DNA of 64,000 nucleotides from Cryptomeria japonica (lineage: Eukaryota; Streptophyta; Pinopsida; Cupressales; Cupressaceae). The stretch is from positions 50,129,136-50,193,135 of the forward strand of contig NC_081414.1 in the NCBI RefSeq assembly GCF_030272615.1, in the 5' to 3' direction. Within the stretch, counting starts at the first letter, position 1; each line of letters begins with the position of its first letter. Position numbers and translations under genes: made by a program. Of the stretch, positions 1 to 11,578 are shown in pieces. The notes below the pieces were generated by a model, which was not told where the DNA came from, searched no databases, and saw nothing but the letters and a program-made list of their open reading frames with translations.

Positions 1-755
1 GAGCGATATGGTTAGTGTCCCTTATTCCTCCCATGCTTAGGCGCCAATATTTTCGAATTACATTAAAATGCCAAATTCGATAAAAATGTGAAAGATTTAA
101 TTAAATTGGTATTTAAAAATAGCGCATGGACATTCAATAATTAATTTAAAGCCTTTAAAAAATCGAGGTTTTTAATTACAAAGACATTTAATTAATTATT
201 ATTAAATTAAATTTTAAAAAAGGAAGGGAGCGCTTGGGGTATTATTTTGCAAGGTCGGCCCCCTCTTTTATTAAATTTTATTTGTTTTTTGGGCCTATTT
301 TCTAAGTCGGCCTAGGGGCAATTATCAAGATGAGCGCCTATATAAGAGGGGTGTGTTGAGCATGTTAATCCATCTTTCAATCATTTGTCCAAGTGCGATT
401 TTGAAGGAGCAATAAAGGAGTGCGAAATCTGGTCCAAGAAGGAGTGCGAGTTGAAGGCTAGAGGTGGAGCGAATTTTCCTCAAGACGTTGAAGGCTAGAG
501 GTGGTGAAGTTGATAGAAGAAGCACATTTTGAAGACTTCGATCCACATTTTGCCTAGCAAACTTGCTTAATTTTGCATCTTTTCTTAGAGTTAATTCCCA
601 AGTGGAGGTATGGCGAGATTCTCCTAGTCTCAATTTTGAATTTTCAATTTTCAATCTCAAGTGGCTTAGTAAATTTAGGAAATGATAATTCAAAGATTTA
701 TCATGAGGTTTCCTAATTTAAAACTTAAATCCTCTTTCTAGTCTATATTTCCACG
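1..755 (+). promoter_or_regulatory. LTR-like region with TATA box, truncated at window start
   Basis: This stretch holds no gene. It has an AT-rich start, a TATA-type box (CCTATATAAGAGG, 338-350) and a purine-rich stretch with repeated GAAGGCTAGAGGTGG units, as in the U3/R region of plant LTR elements. It runs into the ORF of the next entry. No LTR terminus can be fixed because the window starts inside it. Confidence 0.4.
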
Positions 756-1097
756 TTGCAAAATATATTACTAATTTTGAAATGTTGTGTAGGTATCAAG
801 ATGGCGACTCCAAGCTCGAAGGATCTGCAAGTCGGAAGGTTCTCCTCAAGGAAAATCAAGCCAGATCAAAGACGATCAAGCAAGGACAAGGGCGGCCTCC
901 TCCAATCGAGCGTTTCAAGGCGAGGTACATCATCATCCTGCAAATCAAGGACACAAGAAGTCAGAACAAGGGTTGTCATCACTTCTCCAGTCAGTGTGGT
1001 CCACCTCAGCATTTCCAGATTCAATGTACCTAACTCATGGAAGGTGGCACAAACTCCGATGTACCTACCCCGGCTATCCATTGGTCGATTTTTCTAG
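756..1097 (+). pseudogene. Unknown internal ORF of LTR family Z, copy A
   Basis: An open frame of 113 codons; a better start is the ATG at 801 (MATPSSKD). The product is basic and Ser/Arg-rich with no domain I recognise. Its last third (VVHLSISRFNVPNS and MYLPRLSIG) matches the protein of the minus-strand copy at 30826-31344 ([23 protein letters not shown]), so it belongs to the same retroelement family. Both copies sit just upstream of a Z LTR. It may be the tail of a gag-like or accessory ORF; it could also be non-coding sequence conserved by common descent. Confidence 0.4.
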
Positions 1098-1161
1098 AGA
1101 GGACATGTGTCCAAACAATACAATTTTATCATTGGTCAAGCATTAAATGTTATGTAATGGT

Positions 1162-2323
1162 TGTAACAAACCCTAATTAGGGTTTTCATTGTTGAATCTT
1201 GGCCATTGATCTCGAATTGATCTAAGCCATCAAATTGTATTGAGGGCACTATATAAGCCCTGGCATTTCATTTTGTAAAGGAAATTAGCAATAGTTAGAG
1301 AGTTAGAAGATAGTTGGAAGAGTTAGAAAATAGTTGATAGAATAGCAATTAGAGTAGAGTAGAGAGAGAAGGCAAAGATTGTTGCCAAGATGTTGTTGTA
1401 AGAGACTTGTAACTTCATTGAAGAAATGGTGAAATTCATGGGTCGATTCGACAATTTGCATGGTCTTTATACTTCTCATATTTGATTTCATGTTATTAGA
1501 TGAGTGGAAGAAATATGCTTGATTGATGGTGAAATTCGCATATCCATACTACTAGCAGTTTGTTGATTGCAGACTTGCCTTGTGTAGTCAACTGGAATCA
1601 TTCAGCTTAAGCTTAACTTCAATTGTCGCTTCTTCATTGATATGCATCAACCTGATGGTGTCTATGCCTACAGTGATGATTTGAACATCATAAAGCTTCC
1701 CTTCGAAGATCGCACTAGCCTTGTGGAGATGGTCCTGCGATGTCAAAACAGGACCTAGTTAGAGTTTCATCAAAGATCAATCATTGCTCCTACATTCTTA
1801 GTGTTAGGATTAGATCCTTTCCTCGCCCTCATCTTTTTTCCTTTTTTTTCAAATCTAAGCTAGTGAAAATCCTGTGTTCCAGCAATATTCAAAGCAGATC
1901 AGAAGTTCAATCATCAAATGTAAGTCCCCTTGTGATTCCAGCAAATCACATCATACCACTGGAGCTTATCCACACGTAGAGACCCTACTAAAAAGAACAT
2001 TGGAGTCATCCTAACTGATCCTTCTTGCGATATCTTCAGCAGTTAGCGACTTTATTCAAGAGAGGATAAGATGCCTTTGGGTATTTTATTCTGTGTATGA
2101 TTGTGTACAAAATACACGTCAACAGGCCCCTTGATGACACAGCAATCACAACGACCACTGGTGCTTATCCACGCGTAGAGACCCTACTAAAAAGAACATT
2201 GGAGTCATCCTAATTGATCCTTCTTGCGATATCTTCAGCAGTTAGCGACTTTATTCAAGAGAGGATAAGATGCCTTTGGGTATTTTATTCTGTGTATGAT
2301 CGTGTACAAAATACACGTCAACA
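1162..2323 (+). mobile_element. LTR of family Z, copy A, with a 199-bp internal duplication
   Basis: It starts TGTAACAAACCC and ends ACACGTCAACA, so it has TG..CA ends. A TATA box (CTATATAAG) lies at about 1250. It is collinear with the minus-strand copy at 29914-30830 across its whole length. The last 199 bp are present twice in tandem, so the terminal ACACGTCAACA occurs at 2124 and again at 2323. The second copy abuts repeat X directly. Confidence 0.6.
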
Positions 2324-2664
2324 CATCCCAGACAGCCAAATTTCAGGACATTTGAAGATCAGGATGACATTCCAGACTTCATCACTCACCAAGCTTCATT
2401 GACCTCTTGAAACTCAAACACGACACTATTAGCAACAAGAGCAAGACTAGGCCTAAGGGAGACTTTGAAAGAATCCCTAACCTGGAGCACATGCTGACTC
2501 CCCTTGGCTCAAGCAGAGCCTGCCATCCTAGTGATCCCCCTGGCGACACTCAAAATGCAAAGGCTAATAGACAAAACCCTAAAAAAACTAGAAAGCAAAC
2601 CCCAGAAAGCAAAAAAGTAGGGGTCCCCATTTGCAATGGGGCGATGTGTGAATACGTCACAACA
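2324..2664 (+). repeat. Repeat family X, copy A (5'-truncated)
   Basis: The sequence matches 34397-34793 on the same strand and the complement of 13817-14370. All three copies end at the same CACAACA, which suggests an LTR or element terminus (TGTTGTGA when read from the other strand). This copy lacks the first part that carries a palindrome in copies B and C. No protein of known family is encoded. Confidence 0.55.
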
Positions 2665-2788
2665 AGCTCAAAGACTTGGTTAGAATGTTTGCAGTCTGAT
2701 CCTCAGTTGGAGCATATTGCAACATCATAGATCCATCTTCAACTAGCTATCGTATGAAGTGACAATGGAGTTCTACATGCTTTCTTTG
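2665..2788. other. Junction sequence, nothing recognised
   Basis: A short stretch between repeat X and the 3' end of Copia-1. The 3' LTR expected for Copia-1 is not seen here, so it was probably lost or displaced when Z/X inserted. Confidence 0.3.
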
Positions 2789-3291
2789 CTAGTGAAGGAC
2801 TGGACTCTTGGCAAGCTTTAAGACACCTTGGTTGTCATAGAACAAGGGTGAAGGCCCTTCTTGAGACATTTTCGTTTCAGAAAGCATCCTTGGAAGACAT
2901 ACAACCTCACATTTTGTTTTAATAGTTCCTCGATACTCTGCTTCTATTGAGGAAAGAGCTACTGATGGTCCATGTGGCTGCACCCGTGCCAAGATTGAAG
3001 ACATACCTAGAAGTAGACTTTCTGTCATCAACAAAACTTGCCCGATCTGAAGTTGTAAAACCAATCAGACGAGGATCTTTGATTCTGCTATACAAAATGC
3101 CAAGGTCAAGTGTCCCTTTCACATGTCTCAGAAGACGCTTCGCTACAACCCAATATTGAGCCTAGGGGGCTGTCATGAAGCGAGAGATGTAACTCAAAAC
3201 ATAACTTAGATCAGGTCTAATGGCTGTAAGATAGATGAGGCTGCCAACTAGTTGCTTGAATGTTGATTCATTCACGACTGGTGAGTTTGAC
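2789..3291 (-). pseudogene. Copia-1 RT end and RNase H
   Basis: Minus-strand translation in shifting frames gives FKQLVGSLIYLTAIRPDLSY, then RHVKGTLDLGILYS, GFTTSDRASFVDDRKSTS and ALSSIEAEYR with FYDNQGVLKLAKSPVLH. These are the standard copia blocks (QLVGSLLYLT.TRPD, YLKGT, DSDWAGD..DRKSTSGY, ALSSTEAEY, DNQSA..LAKNPVFH). The Trp of the usual SDWA is Arg here, and a stop follows the SRFM block, so it is not functional. Confidence 0.85.
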
Positions 3292-3301
3292 TTGGTTGAT
3301 A

Positions 3302-3420
3302 GCAGCCCAGAAATCGGACTCGGACTCGCCATGGATTTGGCAGCCCAGAAATCGGACTCGGACTCAGACTCGGGCTCGGCAGCCCAGAAATCGGACTCGA
3401 ACTCAAACTTGGACTCGGCA
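3302..3420. repeat. Three 38-39 bp tandem units at the hAT-1 left end
   Basis: Units start at 3302, 3340 and 3379 with GCAGCCCAGAAATCGGACTC, followed by more GACTCGG-type hexamers. AGAAAT.GGACTCGG also begins hAT-2 at 14681, so the terminal and subterminal region has been tandemly amplified. Such repeats are the usual hAT transposase binding sites. Confidence 0.65.
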
Positions 3421-3669
3421 AAAAAACCAAAAAACCCTAGTTTTACAAAAAAAACAAAAAGAATTTAATGCATTTAGAGAACATAAGAGCCAAATTTGAA
3501 ACATTACACATGTCATATGATCTCCAAACACTAAATATTTGAAATTTCATCATTCATATTCATAGTTTCAAACTTGAAAATGTATAACAACAGCATGAGT
3601 TTATAAATATTTACAAAATTACATATAATGATATGTCCAAATGTGAAAAACAACAAACTAAATAGAAGA

Positions 3670-3981
3670 CTACATCTTCATCTTCGCTCTCCTAATATAG
3701 CTCAATTTTTCAGGCCTTGAGCTAGTAGTAGTAGCAGTAGGTGTTGAGGTTTCTAAATGGTGAGATGATTCTTCTTCAAAATCAAAGTTTTCATCTTCGT
3801 CTTTATCTTCATCCTTCTCCATTTCAGCCAATCTTGCTGCTTCTGCTTCTTGTGCTGCTCCTCTCTCTATTTCTGGAAGATCTTCTTTGGTAAGGACGAC
3901 ATCATCACCGTCATTTTGTTCATTGATGGTCCAATCACCATATGGATCAATTTCATCCAAGTCAATGGCCTCATGTGAAAC
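3670..3981 (-). pseudogene. hAT-1 transposase, acidic C-terminal tail
   Basis: A minus-strand frame rich in Asp and Glu (DEIDPYGDW, then EKDEDKDEDENFDFEEESSH) continues the C-terminus of hAT-1 beyond the solo LTR. The hAT-2 copy has the same arrangement (acidic tail after the dimerisation block). The upper limit is the solo-LTR target site GAAAC. Confidence 0.65.
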
Positions 3982-5728
3982 TGTAATGCCCCACCCTCTC
4001 TAGGACATTGAAAGCTTGAACAGTAGAAGAGGAACACTTGCTCGTTCTTTAATTAATTTAATAATACTATATGTCTTTTTTTTTAAATGTGATCTTTTAG
4101 AGCTAGACAGAAGTTGCAGAAGACGTAGTTGTTTTTTGTTTGAAGTTTTTGAACGAAAGAAAACAAATGCCTTCTAATAACCAAAGGTAGATAAAAAACT
4201 GATTTGAAATCACATTTAAGTTTAATACTCATATCATGTATTCTATTGAAAATGAATACATCAATCTCTTGATGATAGTTTTATTACAAACAAGAGAAGT
4301 CCTTTAATCCACTACTAACATACTCGGTGGTTGAGGAGGAGAAATTGAACTCTTGATGAAAAACACAGATAAGCAACTCACTCAGAAAAAAGGTGCTTAC
4401 TCAGAAAATTAGCGCACAGAGATCAGAAATCTGATTCTTTCCTCTCCAAATTGTTGTCACAAGGTAGTCAGTCGGGGGCAATGGTGTTGTAGTGCATAGA
4501 CGGTAGTTATCCCTTGTGTGGGCATTGTTTATGAACTCCAAAATCTTCAGTCAATACGACCTGATATAAGTCTGATTTGATGGATTTTCAGATCGTTTTA
4601 ACTGCTGCGATCTTCTCCAAACTTGTTTGTTGTGTAGGAAAAGATAGTACTATAACGTGTAGCTGATTAGAACGTAGTTTGAGGTGGAAATGATCTTCAA
4701 AGAGCTGGATAAGAGGGTCAACCTGCCAAGCAGCCACCTCACTCAACCATTAATAAAAACTTCTTCAGCTGATCCAAAGGTTCTTCAAGATGCTACCAAG
4801 TCTTCACACACATTCTCAGATGCTGCCAATTAAACCCTTGTGCAAAAATGGTTCAAGACATAGTACCAAGACCTTGCAAAGCAAGGAAATATGGCCACAC
4901 ACACTAGCAAGTAGGTGGCTTCAGATTTTGTAAACGAAAACTTATTTTCTTTGAAGCCCAATGGAAATCCCTGATATGGAGTTCCTCCTCACACCCTTGG
5001 TTGGTCTCTCACAGCTGCAGATGTGCAAGAACAACAGAGGTTTTTGTCTCCAAGGTCTTCAAAACCCTAAGGTTGATAAGCTCCACAAGCACATAAATAA
5101 TTATCAGCAAAAACATCAATAAGAAATGAGTCTCTAATGACCTTTAAAATCCTTTCCTCAAGTTGCCCTAATTAGGGTTGAAACCCTAACAACGCAATCA
5201 AATTTAATGAATCAAATAATAGTTACTTTATCCTCATAACAATTCCCCACTTAGGACGTACACTTTATGTTATATGTTTTCTCCACTTGTACCAACCTTT
5301 TATCTCTCTTCCCTATTCACTCTCACACTAGGAATAGGTACATAGGAAAGGTGAAACTTAATATTATAAATATGTTTTAAGTGACCCAAGGAGAGATTAT
5401 GAAATTCTATGCATCAACTTTAATATCTCTTTCAATTTGCTTTTTTTCCTCTCTCCTCATGGATACCTGGCAAGGAAGCACCTCATTCTCTCTCTAGACT
5501 CATGTATGCCGTTGAAGGAGATATACTAGGGTTTAATGTAGTTTTAGACTGGCAACTTGGAGATAACAATATTGTCGATTGATTCCACCCATGTTTACTC
5601 TAAAGTGCCCATTGAAATAGGAGAAAATCACTAGTCCAGTGTCCTCTGCCCGTCCTAATTAGTCTACGAGGGCTTTGTTAATAGACTGATCCTGATCTAT
5701 TGATTCTGGCTAAGAAGGGGACATTACA
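3982..5728. mobile_element. Solo LTR 1 (1747 bp), target duplication GAAAC
   Basis: The termini are TGTAATGCCCC and GGGGACATTACA, and GAAAC is present at 3977-3981 and 5729-5733. The interior has no PBS, polypurine tract or coding domain. Its right part is homologous, in reverse complement, to the left part of the solo LTR at 45859. It splits the hAT-1 transposase between the dimerisation block and the acidic tail, so it is younger than hAT-1. Confidence 0.9.
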
Positions 5729-5733
5729 GAAAC

Positions 5734-7975
5734 ACCCTCCACCTTTCTAGTGCGAAGGTGAAGGTTGTACCGAACAGAGACAAGATCATTGAGGCGCTTC
5801 TGTGTCAACCTATTTCTCTTCTTTGTGTGAATGCTTGTAAATAAACTCCAATTCCGTTCACGCCTAGAAGCACTACATGGCTGGGACAAAACATAGATGG
5901 CTATATTTTGAAGATTAGGCATACGAGCACCATAATTCTCCCACCATAAATCTATAAAAAACATTTAGAAATATTAGAATTGAGAAAAAAATGTAACAAT
6001 CAAGTTTCTAGTTTTTTTCTTGTAGTATTGAACTAAATTTTTTACCTGGTTGTTGTTTTCATCTCGTATCAATTGCTTGTTGTGAAGAGAAGAGTCTCCC
6101 TTTTGCACCCTTGTAGATCTTGAACAATGAACATTTCAAAATTCATAAATAGATAGTCAAACTCAACAATGAACATTTCCAAATTCATAAATAAAGATAT
6201 AGCAAATGTCTCATCAAGAACCTTGACTCTCAACTCAAGATCAGGTGCCATCTTATCAATGCATGCAACAACACCTTTCATGACCTCCTCATCAGCCCTA
6301 AATGAATCAAAGAAGTAGAATTTCGGGTTCAAGAAGTAAGCGAAGGCATGTATCGATTGGTGGAGTTGGTTTTTCTACCCATGATCAATGATGCGCCAAA
6401 GGATTTCACATTTTCTTGTATTTCCTCCATAGTAATGTTCCATGGCCTCATAAATGAAACCCATTGGCATGCCCTCTCCATCCACCATATGAAGAACCTT
6501 TACCAAAGGTTTTGTCACCTAAAAAAATGAAAACAAATTTTAAATTAGTACAAAATTAACCCCTAAAAAAATAGCAAATAGATTATCTTGTATAAATTTT
6601 ACGTTTGTGTTTGTTACTTACTCCAATCAACTCCTCTCCACTTTTGGTGAACCCTTCATCAAAAACAATGCTTACAATCTTCTCTGCTTCAACTCTTTTG
6701 GAGTATGCAAACTCCAACCAAGCATTAGACACAAACATTTGCTTAAGATGAGGAATGGCACCTAGAATGCTCTGCAAAGTGAGGAAGTGGCTAGCCAATC
6801 GTGTCACGCCAAGTCGCACAAGGTTCTTGCCACTTGTGTGTTTTCGCATCAAAGCATGGACCCGAGTGTGGTTGTAGATGAATTTGGTGACATTTTTGCA
6901 TCTTCAACCACCCTTTTCACCCATCCAATCTTCCCATTGTCCTCTAACAACACGTCCAAGCAATGTGTAGCACAAAGACTCCATGTAATCGTAGGATGCC
7001 TTTCCATAAGCATTCTACCTGTATCTACATATACAACTGCGTTGTCTGTGATAATTTGGACAACATTCTTAACTCCAACTTCTAGGATCACCCCATCCAA
7101 TAGATTACACAAAGTTTATGCATTTTTTATTTCATTTGAGGCATCAATAGACTTTAGGAATACCATTGCACCATTTGAAGCCACCAAGAAGTTGAGGAGA
7201 GTCGTATTTCGTCCATCTGTCCATCCATCTGATAAAATTCTGCATCCTTTTCTTCTCTAAACTCTTTTTTGAACGTTAACCACAACTTGTGTATTTTTGA
7301 TGGCTTGGTCTAGCAATGGCCCACTGACGTCTCTACCTATCGGGGCCTTAAACTCCTTGCTATAACTGTAAATTTATTAACCAAACCCTCCCAATACACA
7401 TTGTTCGCTGCATTGAAAGGTAAGTTATTGTAATACCAAAAGTTTGCTGCTTGTATCCTTGCTTGCTCATGTTTCTCTCTATTCCATCATGTACCTTCAA
7501 GTGAAGGTTGTGCTCCTGGAAGATTGCGTGGAACAAAGTAATTAGAGTTTGATCTAAGAGGAGTCTAACTAGCCTCACCCTCGTTGTCACCAAAAGATGA
7601 AAGTGGTTGACGTAAACTTGGGCTTCTGCGACCAAGGGGACCTGAAGTTGACAGTGTGGGATTCATTGGACATGCTATGGCTTCTTTCGTTTTTTGCCTT
7701 TCTTCCTTTTGCATATCATACTTAGCAAGAAGGGCGTTCATCTCTCTAATAATCTCCAGAGTTGTTTTGTCACATTTCTCCACATTTTGTCCAAGTATTT
7801 GTGCAAGGTGGTATTTTAATCTATTGATTCCACCAGTCATCTATTTGCCACATTCGGTACAAGTGGTGACCTCTTTCTTTTTGTTTCCTGGTATCCCATA
7901 CTTCCATGCTTTGTCTTTTTGTCTTCTTGGCTTTGGGGTTGCCCTTGGAGCTGAACTTGCCATTGCTGTTTTAAC
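5734..7975 (-). pseudogene. hAT-1 transposase (BED finger, DUF659, hAT dimerisation)
   Basis: Reading from 7975 downward: MASSAPRATPKPRRQ, then a BED-type finger (CTECGK, GGINRLKYHLAQ) with a stop between its two halves. Then FWYYNNLPFNAANNVYWEG, LSDGWTDGRNTTLLNFLVA, VVQIITDNAVVYVDTGRML, LCATHCLDVLL, and the C-terminal WWENYGARMPNLQ with LSQPCSASRRERNWSLF. These are the plant DUF659/hAT blocks; the Asp residues of SDGWTD and ITDNA lie where catalytic acidic residues are expected. Introns, stops (in the BED region and after EIKNA) and frame changes show that it is inactive. Confidence 0.88.
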
Positions 7976-8285
7976 ATGAAAAAATTAAAAAATCAGCAGG
8001 GTTTTGGGGAAAATTAACAAAAAAAATGACAATGAATCATTTGAAAAAAATAGTATTTGAAAACAAGAAAAAAATGTAAGGAAATAAGTTAGGAAGGGAA
8101 ATAGAAATTTTTTTGGCAGCATATCCCCTTGTTTTTCAAGATTTTTTTGATTTTCAAAACATGGAAATGAAAAAAAAAAAGAGAAAAAAATCCTTACCTA
8201 GATCTCTTATGCTGTTTTGATCTTGTTTCCTCTCCTTCTTCAAACCCTACAGACCTATTTTGAGCAAATACATATGCCAAATGAG

Positions 8286-9395
8286 TGAAAAAATAATAAA
8301 CAACTTTGCTGAAAGCGAGACAATTAGTGTCCAAATCAATTAGTCGGTAGGCTTTATGATTGTCAGTCTAGTTTGCAAGTATCAAATTTTGGCTTTTGGA
8401 ATCCAAACATATGCTGTCAAAACAAAATCTTTGAGATGGCTGGTTTTTGGTTTCCTCCCGGACCATACTTCCTTTGGGGTCATCTTCTTGACAGCTTGTG
8501 TGGGAGACTGGTTAAGAAGTTATACTATAGCATAGACTGTCTCAGCCCAAAACTTCTTAGGAACATTTTTTGTTCTCTAGCATACAATTGGCCATTCCTG
8601 TAATAGTATGGTTCCTTCACTCGACAACACCATTCAACTGTGGGGCATAGGGTGTGGTAAGTTGATGCTTAATACCATGTTTACCACAAAAGTTGGTAAA
8701 TTCGTTGGAACAAAATTCATGCCCATTATCTAACCTAAGAGTTGTGATCTAACATCCAGACTCTTTTTCAACTAAAGCTTTAAACTTCTGGAATTCATTA
8801 AAGTTTAAACACATCTGATTTTGCCTTAAGGAAAAACACACACATTTTCCTACTGAAATCATCAACAAATAAGAGAAAATACCTGGCACTAATGACTGAT
8901 GCGGTATTCGTTGGTCCACAAACATTCGCATGAACCAACTGCAAGACCTTGGATACCCTCTTAGCTTGTTTGTCTGAGAATAGAGTTTGATGTTGCTTCC
9001 TTACTCGGCAAGCTCCGCATACACCGTGTGTCTCTGCTGAATCTCAAGTAAACTTTCTACTAAATTCTCCTGAGCCAACTGAGAAAGGTATGATAGGTTG
9101 AGATGCCCATACTGTTGATGCTAAAGAGTATTGATAGATGGACTCTTCATAGCCATTGCATGCTCCTGAGACTCTCCTGTATCAACCAACCTATACAATC
9201 CATGATCTTTGAGCCCAAATGCAATTGTCTTCTTGGACTCCTTGTCAACAATGTGGCACTTATTTGCACTAAAGGTGACATCCAACTTTGGACAATGTCA
9301 CATAGTCTAACTCAGAGAGAGTAGATTGAGCTTCATGCTCGGAACTGAAGGGTCGAAAATTGCATACTCCTTTGTAATTCCACCTACACTTTTGC
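8286..9395 (-). pseudogene. Copia-1 GAG-pre-integrase and integrase
   Basis: The minus strand reads HQQYGHLNLSYLSQLAQENL (the GAG-pre-integrase HxxxGHLN motif), then CGACRVRKQHQ (zinc-binding CxxC), VHANVCGPTNT, FLLFVDDFSRKM (catalytic Asp region), LRLDNGHEFCSNEF (second Asp and DNG.EF), TTPYAPQLNGVVE (third acidic residue) and VWSGRKPKTSHL. The last Copia-1 piece recognised is AYRLIDLDTN. Stops and frameshifts occur, for example after SDVFKL. Confidence 0.88.
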
Positions 9396-10434
9396 AACCA
9401 TTTTAGTGTCCATTCCCCTAGCATTTGGGTAAGCTCATTTTAGCCCTTGCATCAACCTTTTCCCTCTCAGGATGCCCAAGACACCTTTCAGCAACTATCC
9501 TTTACCTTCTATTTCATGTTAGCTGCGTGTTTCTCTTGCCACTTCTTGTCTTTGAGCATAATTTGTCTAGACATTAGCGCGTTGCGTGAACGCCCGCGCG
9601 CTGGGCATTTGTCCCGCGACATCTTAACGTTCAAATGTCGGTTTTGCGCATTTCAACACTTGTCACCTATCTTGGTTGGTGGAAACAACTCATACTCTTC
9701 TAAATGGCTCGCTAACCTCTTCTTTCCCTCCTATTCTCTCATTTTAAATCCATCTTTTCTCTTCTTTCAATCTCTCTAGTTCCCCCATACAATCTCTTTG
9801 GTTCTCTTGGTTCTCATAGCTTTTTCTTTCTCTCTCTTGCTTGCTACACCAGTCTCTAGTTTGCTACAACACTCTTAAGCTCTCACAATAATCTTTTGCA
9901 ACTCTCTTGGCCTTTTCAAGCCTCTTTGGTAATATCTTTCTATTATTCTATCTATCTTGTCTTTGAGCATCTTGGGACTTATCACATCCCCTATCTATTC
10001 AATCATTTTATCATTCTAGCTATTTATTGTTTGATCTATCTATCTATCTAGGTTGTCCGTGGAGGTAGAAACATCAAAATGGGGGTCTAACTGAGGCTAA
10101 CCTATAAGCACAACCCCCAACATTTTTCCTCTTCTTCATGGGTGTAGATTTATTAAAGGCATTCGAATGCACGAGAGTTTGCTTTTGCTTTATTTATTTC
10201 ATTCATATTCATTTCTATTTATATTTATTATCTGAACGATTCGTTATCACGTTTCTAACTTTTAGGTTTTGCAAGCTATCTAAAGAGCACAAAATCGAGT
10301 TTTCGTGTTTCTAAGTCTATTTTGGTTGTGGTCCATACAAAACTACAATGTGCTGCGCAAACAAGCTCGCACCGCGTTGGCGTCCTTGACCGAGATGCTC
10401 AGACTTAGACATAATACTCTCTATGTCCCCTCTT
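9396..10434. mobile_element. About 1.04-kb insertion in the Copia-1 protease region
   Basis: Copia protease sequence is continuous on either side but broken here. The insert begins near TGTCCATTCCCC and ends near ATGTCCCCTCTTTCA, with ATTTTA-like bases on both flanks, so it is probably a solo LTR of the TGT.ATGTCCC type. It contains a GC-rich patch at about 9578-9613 and a CTAT microsatellite near 10040. Exact ends are not certain. Confidence 0.45.
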
Positions 10435-10945
10435 TCAATTTTACTAATTAGATATCTTTACCAGTTTGACTAGTTGGAGATATCTGAATGTATGTTGTGA
10501 AATTGGCTCTCAAGGGAACATAATTTTTCCTTTTGTAGGGTCACTTTTGCACCATCACAGGAACATAGTATACATTGAGAAATATGAGATTTCTCCCACC
10601 AAATGTAATCCAAATGTTGCTCTTGCCACTATATACTTGTCTCCGCCACCAAAGATGACTGAATCAGAGCAAGCTATGTACTCTGTGAACCAATCTATCC
10701 TGTGCGTAAAATGCCAAGAAGCTCCACAATAAATGTACCACGCAAAAAAATTGACATTATTTATTGGTCTTTTGGCTTTAAATACATAAAAGGCAAACTC
10801 CTCAGTATGCTCTGCAACATGGGCCTTCTGTCGAGAGCCTCTGTGGCTGGATTTCTAATCAGCCAACCACTTTCTGCAGTGTTTTTTCATGTGACCAAGC
10901 TTACCATAATAATGACATGTGATATTCTTCTTGGAACTCTCCTCA
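10435..10945 (-). pseudogene. Copia-1 protease region and CCHC knuckle
   Basis: Minus-strand fragments YIVARATFGLHLVGEISYF and NVYYVPVM match the copia protease downstream region, where VLYVP is typical. Upstream (10875-10925) a knuckle reads CHYYGKLGHMKKHC, a CCHC with the second Cys replaced by Tyr. The protease active-site triplet was not found clearly. Confidence 0.65.
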
Positions 10946-11145
10946 AATTTGCCTTGTTCTTTTTGTTGAGAGGACTTGCCTTTGCCTTTGGTGGTAAATG
11001 GATGTTCCATTGTGGCTATCTCGTTGCTGCTCCAAAACTGCTTCTTCCACCTATCCTGCTACAAGAGTTTGTTGCATTGTTCATCAAACTTCAAGTCAAC
11101 ATTGGTGGATGTAATGTTGAGAGTTTAGATGAAGTGTTCATAGGA

Positions 11146-11578
11146 TTATGGTAAGCTTTTCAACGTGATAACCGCCATATCCTCGTCTTCCATCTTGGAA
11201 CCAATGGCCTCTAGTTGATTGCGAATGTCTTTGATCTTCATGAGATGATCTTGCAAAAACATTACATTGTCCATCATGATCGAGAACAACTTATTCGTAA
11301 AGAAGAATGATCTGCCATTGTTAGATGTCTCGTGCAAACTCTTCAAGTGTGTCCAAATCTCGATAGTAGTCTTGCCAGATGGCACTTTTGGAAGCATCTC
11401 ATTGGTGACTGATAACTTGATGAGCATGACAGCTTCTCTATTTCGCTTATCGAACGTCCCAGTCTTTTATCCACAACAGCTGGACGAGTGTATGCACCAA
11501 GGTCTATCTGGTCAAGGCATTGATACTCGAAATTGGCGAGCATTTATTGTTTCTAGGTGTTGTAGTTTGTGCTGTTAA
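11146..11578 (-). pseudogene. Copia-1 gag (UBN2/Retrotran_gag_2 type)
   Basis: The minus strand contains TTIEIWTHLKSLHET, FFTNKLFSIMMDNVMFLQDH and NQLEAIGSKMEDEDMAVITL with KSLP. This is the classic copia gag pattern (ELW..L...Y, L...LF...M..G.SL..H, L...G....DED....LL.SLP). An upstream frame (11343-11543) covers the N-terminal part, so at least one frameshift is present. Confidence 0.85.

Larger units (their letters stand above)
3302..8285 (-). mobile_element. hAT-1, truncated hAT element with BED/DUF659 transposase
   Basis: The left end carries GACTCGG subterminal repeats shared with hAT-2 and the 13.2-kb element. The transposase reads on the minus strand. The expected right terminus (GACTCG-rich, ending GGAACTCTG) is absent: the 5' leader runs directly into copia integrase sequence near 8285. 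A 1747-bp solo LTR is inserted in the coding region at 3982-5728. Confidence 0.8.

Noticed and set aside
3235-3499. Ser/Asp-rich proteins on the + strand
   Set aside because: They are translations of GACTCGG repeats at the hAT-1 end and lie over the copia RT end on the other strand.
6787-7260. 157-codon + strand frame
   Set aside because: It is antisense to the DUF659 region of hAT-1, whose minus-strand motifs are unmistakable.
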